This document shows, piece after piece, positions 1 to 8,239 of a DNA stretch of 36,746 nt. How positions within the stretch are numbered: position 1 is the stretch's first letter; each line of letters starts with the position of its first letter. The position numbers and the translations under genes were made by a program. The notes beneath the pieces are model-generated. The model was not told the DNA's origin. It worked only from the letters and a program-made list of their open reading frames with translations, and did no database searches. The stretch is taken from contig ONBO01000018.1 of the NCBI GenBank assembly GCA_900316125.1, forward strand, positions 1 to 36,746, given 5' to 3'. Source of the stretch: an uncultured Bacteroidales bacterium (GTDB lineage Bacteria; Bacteroidota; Bacteroidia; Bacteroidales; Paludibacteraceae).

Positions 1-1275
1 CCATCTTGACCTGCCACGGTTTATATTGTCTATATAGCCGTCTATAATCACTATAGAGTTGTCAACTATCATTCCCAGCACAAATATAAGCGCTGCAAGG
101 GTTACAGTGTTGAGTTCTATCTTAAACACATACATAAGCAGCAGGCTTATGGCTGTGCAGATAGGAATACCTGAACTTGCCACCAACGCTGAGCGTATGG
201 GGAAGAGCAGCAGCATTACAAATATCACTATGACTATTGATGTGAGCAAATCTCCAAGGAAACTTCTTACAGACTCGTCAACCACCTTGGGCTGGTCTGT
301 AATGCGGTTTATTATAACAGAACCTGGCAGTTGCTCGCGGAACGGTTCAAGCACCTTGTCCACATCTTTGCCAAACGCCACTATATTGCTTCCCGGGCGT
401 ACCTCAAGTGACATCAGTACTGTGTTCTGTCCGTCCTTTACCACATAGTTTGACGGCATGGGGTAGTGGCGCTCTATCACTGCTATGTCCTTCAGGCGCA
501 CCACATGTCCGCTTGGGTCTGTATATACAATCTGCTGTTCTAACTCATCTTCTCCTATGTAACTGTTTTGCAGATGTATAGGTGCTGTCTGTCCGCTTAG
601 ATCCGTGCTGCCGGATATTGTGGTGAAACCTTGTGAAAAGAGTCTTGCAAACAGTGTGTTGGAGTTTATTGCATACTGCGCAAGTTTCTCTGGCATAATA
701 TATACGCCTATCTGCTCCTTCTGTACTCCCAGTATCTTATAACGTCCAAGAGACTCTATGGTGCAGAGCCTGTCACCAAGCTCATGAGCCATATCCTCAA
801 GCTCACGTGGTGATTTGTCTGCAGACTCCATGGTAAGTAGTATGGATGATGTGTTGCCAAAGTCATCTATAACAGCTACAGCCACCACACCTGCCGGCAG
901 GTTGCGCTTAAAGTCTGTAAGTCCGTGGCGTATCTTTGACCACACTTCATCCTTGTCATCTATATCTTTGGAGAGTTCCACAAAAATGTACGCTATGCCG
1001 TCTTCTGAGTAGGAGTATGTTTTGGATTTATCCACCTCCTGAAATGTGAACAGATAGCGCTCAATGGGGCGTGTAAGCTGTTCCTCCACCTGCTCCGATG
1101 TGGCGCCTGGGTATACACCTGCAACAACCCCCTGCCTTATGGTGAACTGCGGGAACTCATCTTTGTTCATGTCATACAAACCGTAAAACCCAAGCACCAC
1201 AAGCAGAGCCACCACGGCAAATATTATGCCGTGTGTACGCATCGCCGCAGCTATTATACCGCTTTCTCTCTTCAA
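1..1275 (-). CDS. RND efflux permease, N-terminal 425 residues (cut by left edge)
   Basis: Inner-membrane pump subunit of the resistance-nodulation-division superfamily, which exports substrates using the proton gradient. The reading frame stays open from 1275 to the left edge. It shows TM1 (about residues 12-32), an N-terminal pore-domain segment with the family pattern YPGATSEQVEEQLTRPIE, and at the edge the TM4 signature GMIVDNSIVIID. The residue aligned with the first proton-relay Asp of AcrB is D405; the next is N406, not Asp. I chose the TTG at 1273-1275 because relatives start about 11 residues before the internal Met (ATG at 1242), as 'MK..I..AAM'. There is no clear ribosome binding site. 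It follows the adaptor gene by 18 bases, so the two form a pump operon. The TolC partner is not seen and may lie beyond the edge. Confidence 0.9.
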   Translation of the reverse strand, partial: MKRESGIIAAAMRTHGIIFAVVALLVVLGFYGLYDMNKDEFPQFTIRQGVVAGVYPGATSEQVEEQLTRPIERYLFTFQEVDKSKTYSYSEDGIAYIFVELSKDIDDKDEVWSKIRHGLTDFKRNLPAGVVAVAVIDDFGNTSSILLTMESADKSPRELEDMAHELGDRLCTIESLGRYKILGVQKEQIGVYIMPEKLAQYAINSNTLFARLFSQGFTTISGSTDLSGQTAPIHLQNSYIGEDELEQQIVYTDPSGHVVRLKDIAVIERHYPMPSNYVVKDGQNTVLMSLEVRPGSNIVAFGKDVDKVLEPFREQLPGSVIINRITDQPKVVDESVRSFLGDLLTSIVIVIFVMLLLFPIRSALVASSGIPICTAISLLLMYVFKIELNTVTLAALIFVLGMIVDNSIVIIDGYIDNINRGRSRW

Positions 1276-1293
1276 GTTGCTCTAATTGTTTTG

Positions 1294-2325
1294 TTATTTG
1301 GTGCAGATGCTTACCTGTCCGCCTTCATATACCTTCTGCCTGCCGTCTATTATTACAGAATCACCTGCGGCAAGCCCGTCTGTAACTGTAATTCCATTAG
1401 GGACAAACGCTCCCACAGTTACTCTGCGGCGTGTGGATTTGCCATTCTCCACGCACCATACATACCTGCCGTCTGGCATAAGCTGTACGGCTTGATAGGG
1501 AATCACTATGTTATCGCTGCTGACGTTAGTGTGTATAGACGCCTTGCATACCATGCCGGTTAGCAGAGAGCCGTCCTTGTTCAGTAGTTCCACCATTACG
1601 GGGTATGTGTGTGATAGATTGTCTGAATCCGCCCACTTACGTACCACCATGCCTTTTACAGCCTTTCCGTTTAACGGAAGTACTTGTACGTCAACTTTCT
1701 GTCCTACCTGTATATGGGATATGTCATTCTCTGGGATGTCAAGCTTCACAAGCATGGTGTCTGTGCTTATAATGCGCATAACTCCTTGAGATGGAAGAAG
1801 ATGGCTTCCTACGCCCATAGTTGTGGAACTTACCACTCCGTTGAACGGAGAGTAGAGTGTGCAGTCCTCCAGGTTCTTGCGGGCTATTTGCGCCATAGAG
1901 CTTGCCTGCTGCAGCTTGGTCTCCATCTCCACCCACTTTACATCTGAGAGCGCACCGCTGTCATGCACCACCTTAAGGCGGGCATAGCCGTCTTTTGCCT
2001 GTGCCAGTGCCGCTTCGGCGCTTTTGAGAGCGTTAAGAGGCTGTGTCTGATCTACGGTGGCAAGTTTTTGTCCCTTTCTAACCTTCTCACCCTCTTTGAC
2101 ATAGAGTTTTATCAGCTTGCCTCCAGTCTGGAAACTTAGTAGGGCTGAGCGGTTCTCAGTAAGGACTCCTGAGTAGTTCTGAACAGATTCTCCACTGCCA
2201 GCCTCTGCAATAACAGATACTGTGACCTTAACAGGCTCTTTCTCTGCCTTACTCCCCAGTTCTGTGGTGCATGCTGTTAGCAGGGTGGTGGCTATAAGTG
2301 TAATGTATGTAGTAAAATTTCTCAT
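1294..2325 (-). CDS. RND efflux periplasmic adaptor, HlyD/AcrA type lipoprotein
   Basis: Membrane fusion protein of 343 residues that would link the downstream RND permease to an outer-membrane channel. The N-terminus is a lipoprotein signal with lipobox LLTAC (Cys about residue 19). A biotinyl-lipoyl half-motif follows (about 65-92, GGKLIKLYVKEGEKVRKGQ), then a short alpha-hairpin (about 95-155), the second lipoyl half (SPFNGVVSS), a beta-barrel (about 185-265) and a membrane-proximal domain ending near VIIDGRQKVYEGG. The length is usual for the family. Its ATG abuts the stop of the upstream lipoprotein gene (TAA then ATG with no gap), which indicates translational coupling. Substrate cannot be deduced. 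Confidence 0.92.
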   Translation of the reverse strand: MRNFTTYITLIATTLLTACTTELGSKAEKEPVKVTVSVIAEAGSGESVQNYSGVLTENRSALLSFQTGGKLIKLYVKEGEKVRKGQKLATVDQTQPLNALKSAEAALAQAKDGYARLKVVHDSGALSDVKWVEMETKLQQASSMAQIARKNLEDCTLYSPFNGVVSSTTMGVGSHLLPSQGVMRIISTDTMLVKLDIPENDISHIQVGQKVDVQVLPLNGKAVKGMVVRKWADSDNLSHTYPVMVELLNKDGSLLTGMVCKASIHTNVSSDNIVIPYQAVQLMPDGRYVWCVENGKSTRRRVTVGAFVPNGITVTDGLAAGDSVIIDGRQKVYEGGQVSICTK

Positions 2326-2796
2326 TTATTCTTTGTTTCGGGTGCCCATTGTAAGTATCTCGTCCGATGATATTTTACCTAACACTGTGCCGTCACTGTC
2401 ATATACAGAACCTTTGCATCTGCGTTTTATAAGCAGTGTGCCGTCTGTCATCTTGCCTTTGCCAACAGCGTCGTACTCAAGATAGTAGGTGGTTTCTCCT
2501 ATAGGCACTTGAAGCCTTTTTGATTTGGAGTTCAGATACAGGGAGTCTCCCTTTGCTGTGCCGCGTAGGTAATAAATCTCACCTACTATGGGGCGGAACA
2601 TAAGAAGCACGCTGTCACCACCGTTTTTGGCAATGGTAAGCTGGCCGGTCTCCTCCTCATCAACAACTGTTATACCTCTAAAATAGATGCACCCTGATGT
2701 GCGGTAGCTGTAGCTGCCACGGAAAAGGTCAGGACCACTGCATGACGCCAGAAAAGCCAAAACAGGTATGGCTACAAATAATAGCTTGTGTCTCAT
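2326..2796 (-). CDS. Lipoprotein of unknown function, first gene of an RND operon
   Basis: A protein of 156 residues starting MRHKLLFVAI, with hydrophobic signal and lipobox LASC. The mature part is rich in alternating hydrophobic/polar strands (SVLLMF, EIYYLRG, DSLYLN, TTYYLEY), suggesting a small beta-barrel or lipocalin-like fold; I do not recognise the family. A TTG at 2811 would add five residues, but it lies inside the terminator hairpin, so I prefer the ATG at 2796. Stop and start of the adaptor gene are adjacent, so it is probably a component or accessory of the pump. No Bacteroidetes-type promoter is visible between the terminator and the start, so expression may depend on readthrough from glgP. 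Confidence 0.72.
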   Translation of the reverse strand: MRHKLLFVAIPVLAFLASCSGPDLFRGSYSYRTSGCIYFRGITVVDEEETGQLTIAKNGGDSVLLMFRPIVGEIYYLRGTAKGDSLYLNSKSKRLQVPIGETTYYLEYDAVGKGKMTDGTLLIKRRCKGSVYDSDGTVLGKISSDEILTMGTRNKE

Positions 2797-2810
2797 TTGG
2801 TAAATAGTCA

Positions 2811-2846
2811 AAAAAACGTTGCCCTTTGGGGAGCAACGTTTTTTTT
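2811..2846 (-). terminator. Rho-independent terminator after glgP (symmetric, could act on both strands)
   Basis: A perfect 12-bp inverted repeat, AAAAAACGTTGC at 2811-2822 and GCAACGTTTTTT at 2833-2844, encloses a 10-nt loop. Read on the minus strand it lies 18 bases after the glgP stop and ends in a run of T. The flanking A and T tracts make it symmetric. It ends only 14 bases before the ATG of the next gene on the same strand. Confidence 0.85.
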
Positions 2847-2863
2847 AATTAAGATGTTTGTTA

Positions 2864-5425
2864 TTAGAACCAGCGAACATAGCAGAAGTCCTGACGGTGT
2901 GGCAGGTCTGCGTTCTTTGGGAACAGACGGAATGCAATTTTGAATGAACCGCTGCTCTTAGGTACATTTGCAAGCTGGTATGTAACCTTGGTGCCTTCAA
3001 CCTTAGTCTGCTTGAACTCAAGTACGCGGAACAGTTTGTCTGCACCGTCAACCATCTGGGTTGATACGTACTCAATGCCAAAGCTGTTAACCAGTTCAGG
3101 ATCTTTCACGTCAATGGTGACTGTAGCTTCATACTTGGCGTTAGAAGAAGCAGTAGAGAGTGTGTCAGAGAGTTTGAGCTCTCCTATCTCAACCTGATCC
3201 CATACGCTAGCAACTTTCTCTTTCCATGCAACTATCTCTTTTGCCTTAGCATAGTTGTTAGCCTTGAGAGCCTTGCCACGTTTGCCCTGTTTGCTGTAGA
3301 AACGGTCAATATAGTCATCAAGCATACGCTTGGTGGTATATGTTGGGGTAATCTTTGCAAATGAGTTCTTTATGAACTGAATCCAACGTGGTGAATAGCC
3401 TGCTGAGTTTGTTTCATAGAAGAGTGGTACAATCTCGTTCTCAAGCATTGAGTAGATTGTGGCAGCGTCAAGCTGATCCTGATTTGGCTGATAGGTGTAG
3501 GTGCGCTTGTCTGTAAGTGCCCAGCCTGCGCCCTTCTTGTAGCCTTCATACCACCATCCGTCAAGAACTGAGAAGTTAAGTACACCGTTCATCTGAGCCT
3601 TCTCACCAGATGTACCTGATGCCTCAAGAGGACGTGTAGGTGTGTTCAACCAGATATCAACACCAGAGATGAGGCGTTTTGCAAGAGCCATATCGTAGTT
3701 CTCAAGGAAGATGATCTTGCCAAGGAACTCTGGACGGCGTGAAATCTCAATAATGTTCTGGATAAGTTTCTGACCACCAGCATCAGCTGGGTGAGCCTTA
3801 CCTGTGAATATGAACTGTACAGGGCATGTTGGGTTGTTAACAATCTTCTCAAGACGCTCAAGGTCTGTGAAAAGAAGGTGAGCACGCTTGTAGGTTGCGA
3901 AACGACGACCAAAGCCTATTGTAAGGGCGTTAGGATTAATCTTGCCCAGAATCTTAACAATACGTGATGGGTCCCCCTGATTCTGCAGCCAGCTCTGAGC
4001 GAATCTTGTCTTGATATACTCAATAAGGTTGCTCTTGAGGCTTTGGCGTATCTTCCAAATTTCCTCATCAGGTACATTATATATAGGCTCCCAGTTTGCC
4101 AGATTAGACTGGTCTGCAAGGAACTTGTCTCCAAAGTACTTTCTGTGAAGCTCTTTCCACTCCTTGGTAGCCCAAGTTGGGTAGTGTACACCGTTGGTAA
4201 CCCAGCTTACGTGAAGCTCTTCTGGGAAGTAGCCGTCCCAAATCTTCTTAAACATATTCTGTGAAACCTTGCCGTGGAGCCAGCTTACACCGTTAACCTC
4301 CTGACATGTGTTGCAAGCGAATACTGTTACTGAGAACTTCTCTGTAAGGTCACCTGGAACCTCACGTCCCATATTCATAAAGTCTGACCATGAGAGACCG
4401 AGCTGGTTAGCATACTCATTCATGTAGTGCTGGAACATCTGCTCGTCAAACTTGTCATGACCTGCAGGAACAGGAGTGTGAGTTGTGAAGAGACCTGAAG
4501 CACGTACAACCTCGAGAGCCTCGTTGAAGTTCAGGCCCTTGCCGTGCATAAGGTCAAGAAGACGCTGTACGTTAAGGAATGCTGCGTGACCCTCATTGCA
4601 GTGGTAGATATCTTTCTCAATACCAAGTGCGTTGAGAGCGTAGATACCACCAATACCAAGAAGTATCTCCTGTTTCAGACGGTGCTCATTGTCACCACCA
4701 TAGAGGTGATATGTAAGAGTTCTGTCCTGCTCGCTGTTCTGCTCTACATCGGTGTCAAGAAGGATAAGCTGTACGCGTCCTACATTTACACGCCAAAGGT
4801 TTGCAATAACATTGCGTCCTGGATATGGAACAGAAATTGTTACAGGTTGTCCGTTCTTGTCTATAATCTGTTCAATTGGTAGTGTGTCAAAAATCTGTGC
4901 GTCATAAACAGCAATCTGCTCTCCATTCATTGAGAGAGACTGTGTAAAGTAGCCGTATCTGTAAAGGAAACCAACTGCAACCATGTCAACGGCGCAGTCA
5001 CTTGCCTCTTTCAAGTAGTCACCGGCAAGAACGCCAAGACCACCAGAGTAGATTTTAATTACGGATGTAAGACCGTACTCCATAGAGAAGTATGCTACAG
5101 ATGGAACAGTCTTTACAGGCTTAACTGCCATATAAGCCTTGAAGTGAGCGTAAACCTCCTCAAGCTTAGCCATAAATACGGTGTTCTTTGCAAGAAGAGC
5201 GTAATCCTCAGCTTTAAGCTTTTGCAGAAGAAGTACAGGGTTGCCTGCGCACTCCACCCAAAGTTGTGGGTTCATCTCTGTGAAAAGATCAATTGCCTCA
5301 TCGTTCCAAACCCACCACAGGTTCTTGCTAAGCTCCATAAGTTTCTGGAACTCTTTTGGCACCTCAAATTTCACTGTTACTGGACGCCAATTAGGGTAAT
5401 TGGCATTGCTAACTTGTAGTTTCAT
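2864..5425 (-). CDS. glgP: Alpha-glucan (glycogen/starch) phosphorylase, GT35
   Basis: Cytoplasmic enzyme of 853 residues that releases glucose-1-phosphate from alpha-1,4-glucan with pyridoxal phosphate. The N-terminus carries the DUF3417 motif LSKNLWWVWNDEAIDLF (about 33-49) seen in the shorter phosphorylase type. YFSMEYGL, YSGGLGVLAGDYLKEASD, HCNEGHAAF and TTHTPVPAGHD mark the N-terminal catalytic half. The cofactor site is EASGTSGEKAQMNG, with K609 in the position of the PLP lysine. The C-terminal 80 or so residues form a beta-rich extension usual for the Bacteroidetes form. It is a single-gene unit with its own promoter and terminator. The half-length glycogen synthase at 32405 is the only other glycogen-related gene here. 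Confidence 0.96.
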   Translation of the reverse strand: MKLQVSNANYPNWRPVTVKFEVPKEFQKLMELSKNLWWVWNDEAIDLFTEMNPQLWVECAGNPVLLLQKLKAEDYALLAKNTVFMAKLEEVYAHFKAYMAVKPVKTVPSVAYFSMEYGLTSVIKIYSGGLGVLAGDYLKEASDCAVDMVAVGFLYRYGYFTQSLSMNGEQIAVYDAQIFDTLPIEQIIDKNGQPVTISVPYPGRNVIANLWRVNVGRVQLILLDTDVEQNSEQDRTLTYHLYGGDNEHRLKQEILLGIGGIYALNALGIEKDIYHCNEGHAAFLNVQRLLDLMHGKGLNFNEALEVVRASGLFTTHTPVPAGHDKFDEQMFQHYMNEYANQLGLSWSDFMNMGREVPGDLTEKFSVTVFACNTCQEVNGVSWLHGKVSQNMFKKIWDGYFPEELHVSWVTNGVHYPTWATKEWKELHRKYFGDKFLADQSNLANWEPIYNVPDEEIWKIRQSLKSNLIEYIKTRFAQSWLQNQGDPSRIVKILGKINPNALTIGFGRRFATYKRAHLLFTDLERLEKIVNNPTCPVQFIFTGKAHPADAGGQKLIQNIIEISRRPEFLGKIIFLENYDMALAKRLISGVDIWLNTPTRPLEASGTSGEKAQMNGVLNFSVLDGWWYEGYKKGAGWALTDKRTYTYQPNQDQLDAATIYSMLENEIVPLFYETNSAGYSPRWIQFIKNSFAKITPTYTTKRMLDDYIDRFYSKQGKRGKALKANNYAKAKEIVAWKEKVASVWDQVEIGELKLSDTLSTASSNAKYEATVTIDVKDPELVNSFGIEYVSTQMVDGADKLFRVLEFKQTKVEGTKVTYQLANVPKSSGSFKIAFRLFPKNADLPHRQDFCYVRWF

Positions 5426-5497
5426 TTTGCTATATTAGGTTATTTGTGATTAAAATTCTTGATTTTCAGACGTGATTTTCCAATCAAATCGTAGCCG

Positions 5498-5529
5498 CAA
5501 AGATAAAAAGTTTTGCGTTATGTATCAAA
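5498..5529 (-). promoter_or_regulatory. Bacteroidetes-type promoter for glgP
   Basis: On the minus strand, TTTG (complement of 5526-5529), 20 nt, then TATCTTTG (complement of 5498-5505). This is the sigma-ABfr consensus at its usual spacing. Transcription would start near 5490, giving a leader of about 65 nt before the glgP ATG at 5425. Confidence 0.8.
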
Positions 5530-5624
5530 TGTTTTTTGACAAATGTTAAAAAAATATTTTCTTCTTTTTGTTGATTATCAGCACTTTTAGCTTGCAATCG
5601 TTTTAGCGGAGCCTCTTTTTGTGG

Positions 5625-6179
5625 TTACAATCCTGTTACATTTTCCGCTCTTACTGAAAATTCACAGCCGCAGTATGTCTGGTTGTAAAAACCGTTCTCT
5701 TTGAGCAGTTCGCTACGTCTTTGCTGCAGACCTCCCTTGCGCCAATTTCTGTCCCAGAAACTGACAGAGGAATAAGGTTCCACTGCCTTCATGCCGGCTT
5801 CGTTTATTTGCTCAATGTTTTTCCACCTTGATGACGCCAGAGTAGTGGCTATGGTGTCGAACCCTTTCTCTGCAGCCTCTTGCGCCGTGCGTCTCAACCG
5901 CTGATAGAAGCAGATGGAGCAGCGAGCCCCTCTCTCCTTGTCTTTTTCATGACCATTTACACACTCAAGCCACTCGTTGTGATTGTAGTCAGCATCTATT
6001 ACTTCAATCCCAAGTTTTTCAGCATAACCTGTCAGCTCCCTTTTGCGTTTTTCATACTCCTCCATTGGGTGTATGTTAGGGTTGTAGAAAAAGAGAACGG
6101 GCTTATGTCCGTTCTGTAATAGCCACTCCAGAATGGGGGCTGAGCATGGAGCGCAGCAGCAGTGCAGGAGTAGTCTCAT
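5625..6179 (-). CDS. queH: Epoxyqueuosine reductase QueH
   Basis: Reduces epoxyqueuosine to queuosine in tRNA, the last step of the Q pathway, as the non-cobalamin alternative to QueG. The 184-residue protein shows the family cysteine clusters: HCCCAPC at residues 6-12, CSICFYQRL near 92-100, and YCGCEFS near the C-terminus, expected to bind metal and an iron-sulfur cluster. Length is normal. The ATG overlaps the stop of the M3 peptidase gene by 4 bases (ATGA), so it is translated from the long operon coming from the right. QueA, which makes its substrate, is at 18848 on the other strand. Confidence 0.94.
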   Translation of the reverse strand: MRLLLHCCCAPCSAPILEWLLQNGHKPVLFFYNPNIHPMEEYEKRKRELTGYAEKLGIEVIDADYNHNEWLECVNGHEKDKERGARCSICFYQRLRRTAQEAAEKGFDTIATTLASSRWKNIEQINEAGMKAVEPYSSVSFWDRNWRKGGLQQRRSELLKENGFYNQTYCGCEFSVRAENVTGL

Positions 6180-8239
6180 TTTATGCCGTTTCTTTTTAGA
6201 AGAGCGTCAACAGTAGGCTCCTTTCCTCTGAACTTGAGGTACAGCTGTTTAGGATGGACTGTGCCGCCTGCCTGTAGCAGTGCTTTGAATTTGCCGGCAG
6301 TCTCCGGGTTAAGAACGCCTGTCTCTTTGAAGAGGCTGAACGCATCAGCGTCAAGCACTTCCGCCCATTTATAACCGTAGTATCCTGCGGCGTAGCCTCC
6401 TGAGAATATGTGGCCGAACTGAGTGCTTGTGCATGTGCCGTCCACTGTTGGCAGCACTGTGGTCTTGCTGCACGCCTGGCGTTCAAATTTCTCCACTGTT
6501 ACACTGTCTGATGGAACCCAAGGCTCTGAGATAGTATGCCATGCCATATCCAGATAGCCAAAGTTAAGCTGGCGCACACATGCGTATGCCACATGGTAGT
6601 TCTCGCTTTCCTTAAGTTTGCGTATCAGCTCATCGGGTATCTTCTCTCCTGTCTTATAGTGTATTGCTACGTCATCAAGGAAACACTTCTCGTATGCAAA
6701 GTTCTCCATTATCTGCGATGGCAGCTCTACAAAATCCCTGTAAACATTTGTGCCGCTGTGTGAAGCGTACTTTGTATTTGCAAGCATTCCGTGAAGAGAG
6801 TGCCCAAACTCATGCAGAAGTGTGGTAACCTCACTGAAAGAGAGTAGGGATGGAGTACTGTCTGTAGGTATGCTGAAGTTTGTGACAATGGATATGTAAG
6901 GGCGTATGTTCCTGCCATCCTTTATGCGCTGGCCTCGGAACTCGGTCATCCACGCGCCGCCCTGCTTTGAGGAGCGAGGGAAAAAGTCTGCGTAGAATGT
7001 GGCCACATAGTTCCCGTCAGCGTCAGTCACGTCATAAACCTCCACGTCTTTGTGGTACTTGTCAATGGAGTTGTTCAGTGTAAACTTGAGTCCGTACAGT
7101 TTGCCAGCCAGGTTGAAAACGCCTTTCTTCACTCTGTCAAGTTCAAAGTAGGGTTTTAACATGCCCTCGTTGATGTTGTACTTCTCCTCTTGCAGTTTCT
7201 CGCTGTAATACGCCCAGTCCCAAGGTTCTATCTTGAAGCCAGCGTAGTTGTTCAGTTCATCAACCTCCTTGCGCGCCACAGGCATATAGTTGCTGTAGAG
7301 GTCATCAAGCAGCTTGTATACGTTCTCAGTGTTCTCAGCCATGGTGCGCTCCAGCTTGTAGTCTGCAAAAGTCTTGCGTCCCATAATCTGAGCCAGCTCA
7401 AGGCGTTTGTTCACAATGTCACGCACTATTGCATTGTTGTCATTGTCACCTCCGCGGTTGCCTTTGCTGTTATATGCAATATATAGTTTTTTGCGCAGCT
7501 CGCGGTTGTCTGCAAACTTCATGAATGCGGAGTAGCTTGGCATACTCAGGTTAAACAGGTAACCCTCTTTGCCTGCCTCCTTAGCCCTCTGCGATGCGGC
7601 GTCAAGCACATATTCAGGCAGGCCTGCAATCTCCTCAGGCTTTGTGAGTGTCATGGAGAAAGAGTTGGTCTCTTTAAGAACGTTCTGCCCGTACTGAAGC
7701 GTGAGAGAACTCAGCGCGGTTGTTATTGAGTCCATGCGCGCCTTATCCTCCTTGCTGAGGTTTGCACCTGAACGTACAAATGATATGTATGTGTCCTCCA
7801 AAACTTTGCGGTCTTCCGTGTCAAGATTGAGAGAGTCACGCTGCTCATACACCGCCTTTACTCTTTTGAAGAGCTCCTCATTAAGCATGATCTCATTGTT
7901 CTTCTGAGTGAGGATAGGACTGTATTTGGCTGCAAGTGAGTCAAGTGCGTCGCTGGTTTCAGCCTCAGTCATATTGAACAGTATGTTGCACACTCGGTTA
8001 AGAGTCTCGTCTGAGTACTCAAGCGCAAGAATAGTGTTTTCAAATGTAGGAGCCTCAGTATTGGCCGTTATTGCGGCTATATTTTCATCCTGCTCCTTCA
8101 GCCCTGCTTCAAACGCCTCTTCATAGTGGTGAGGCTTTATATCGGAGAACCTGATAAAGCCATCTTCCAAAATTGGATTCATCTCTGCATTCATAATTGT
8201 TGATATCGTCAAAAATATTGATAAGAATCTTATTTTCAT
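6176..8239 (-). CDS. dcp: M3-family zinc metallopeptidase, peptidyl-dipeptidase Dcp type
   Basis: Oligopeptidase of 687 residues, probably releasing dipeptides from peptide C-termini. The catalytic zinc motif is HEFGH at residues 476-480, within LLHEFGHSLHGML, and the usual downstream region ENFAYEKCFL supplies the third ligand. The start shows a weak hydrophobic stretch (about 3-15) that could be a signal peptide, or the real start could be an internal Met such as M16 (MNAEMNPILE). Localisation is therefore uncertain. It overlaps the upstream RSH gene by 4 bases and queH by 4 bases, so the three are translationally coupled. OpdA/Dcp subtypes cannot be separated by eye. Confidence 0.92.
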   Translation of the reverse strand: MKIRFLSIFLTISTIMNAEMNPILEDGFIRFSDIKPHHYEEAFEAGLKEQDENIAAITANTEAPTFENTILALEYSDETLNRVCNILFNMTEAETSDALDSLAAKYSPILTQKNNEIMLNEELFKRVKAVYEQRDSLNLDTEDRKVLEDTYISFVRSGANLSKEDKARMDSITTALSSLTLQYGQNVLKETNSFSMTLTKPEEIAGLPEYVLDAASQRAKEAGKEGYLFNLSMPSYSAFMKFADNRELRKKLYIAYNSKGNRGGDNDNNAIVRDIVNKRLELAQIMGRKTFADYKLERTMAENTENVYKLLDDLYSNYMPVARKEVDELNNYAGFKIEPWDWAYYSEKLQEEKYNINEGMLKPYFELDRVKKGVFNLAGKLYGLKFTLNNSIDKYHKDVEVYDVTDADGNYVATFYADFFPRSSKQGGAWMTEFRGQRIKDGRNIRPYISIVTNFSIPTDSTPSLLSFSEVTTLLHEFGHSLHGMLANTKYASHSGTNVYRDFVELPSQIMENFAYEKCFLDDVAIHYKTGEKIPDELIRKLKESENYHVAYACVRQLNFGYLDMAWHTISEPWVPSDSVTVEKFERQACSKTTVLPTVDGTCTSTQFGHIFSGGYAAGYYGYKWAEVLDADAFSLFKETGVLNPETAGKFKALLQAGGTVHPKQLYLKFRGKEPTVDALLKRNGIK

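Noticed and set aside
4544..4882. 112-residue open frame on the plus strand inside glgP
   Set aside because: It is antisense to a well-conserved region of the phosphorylase and shows no family features.
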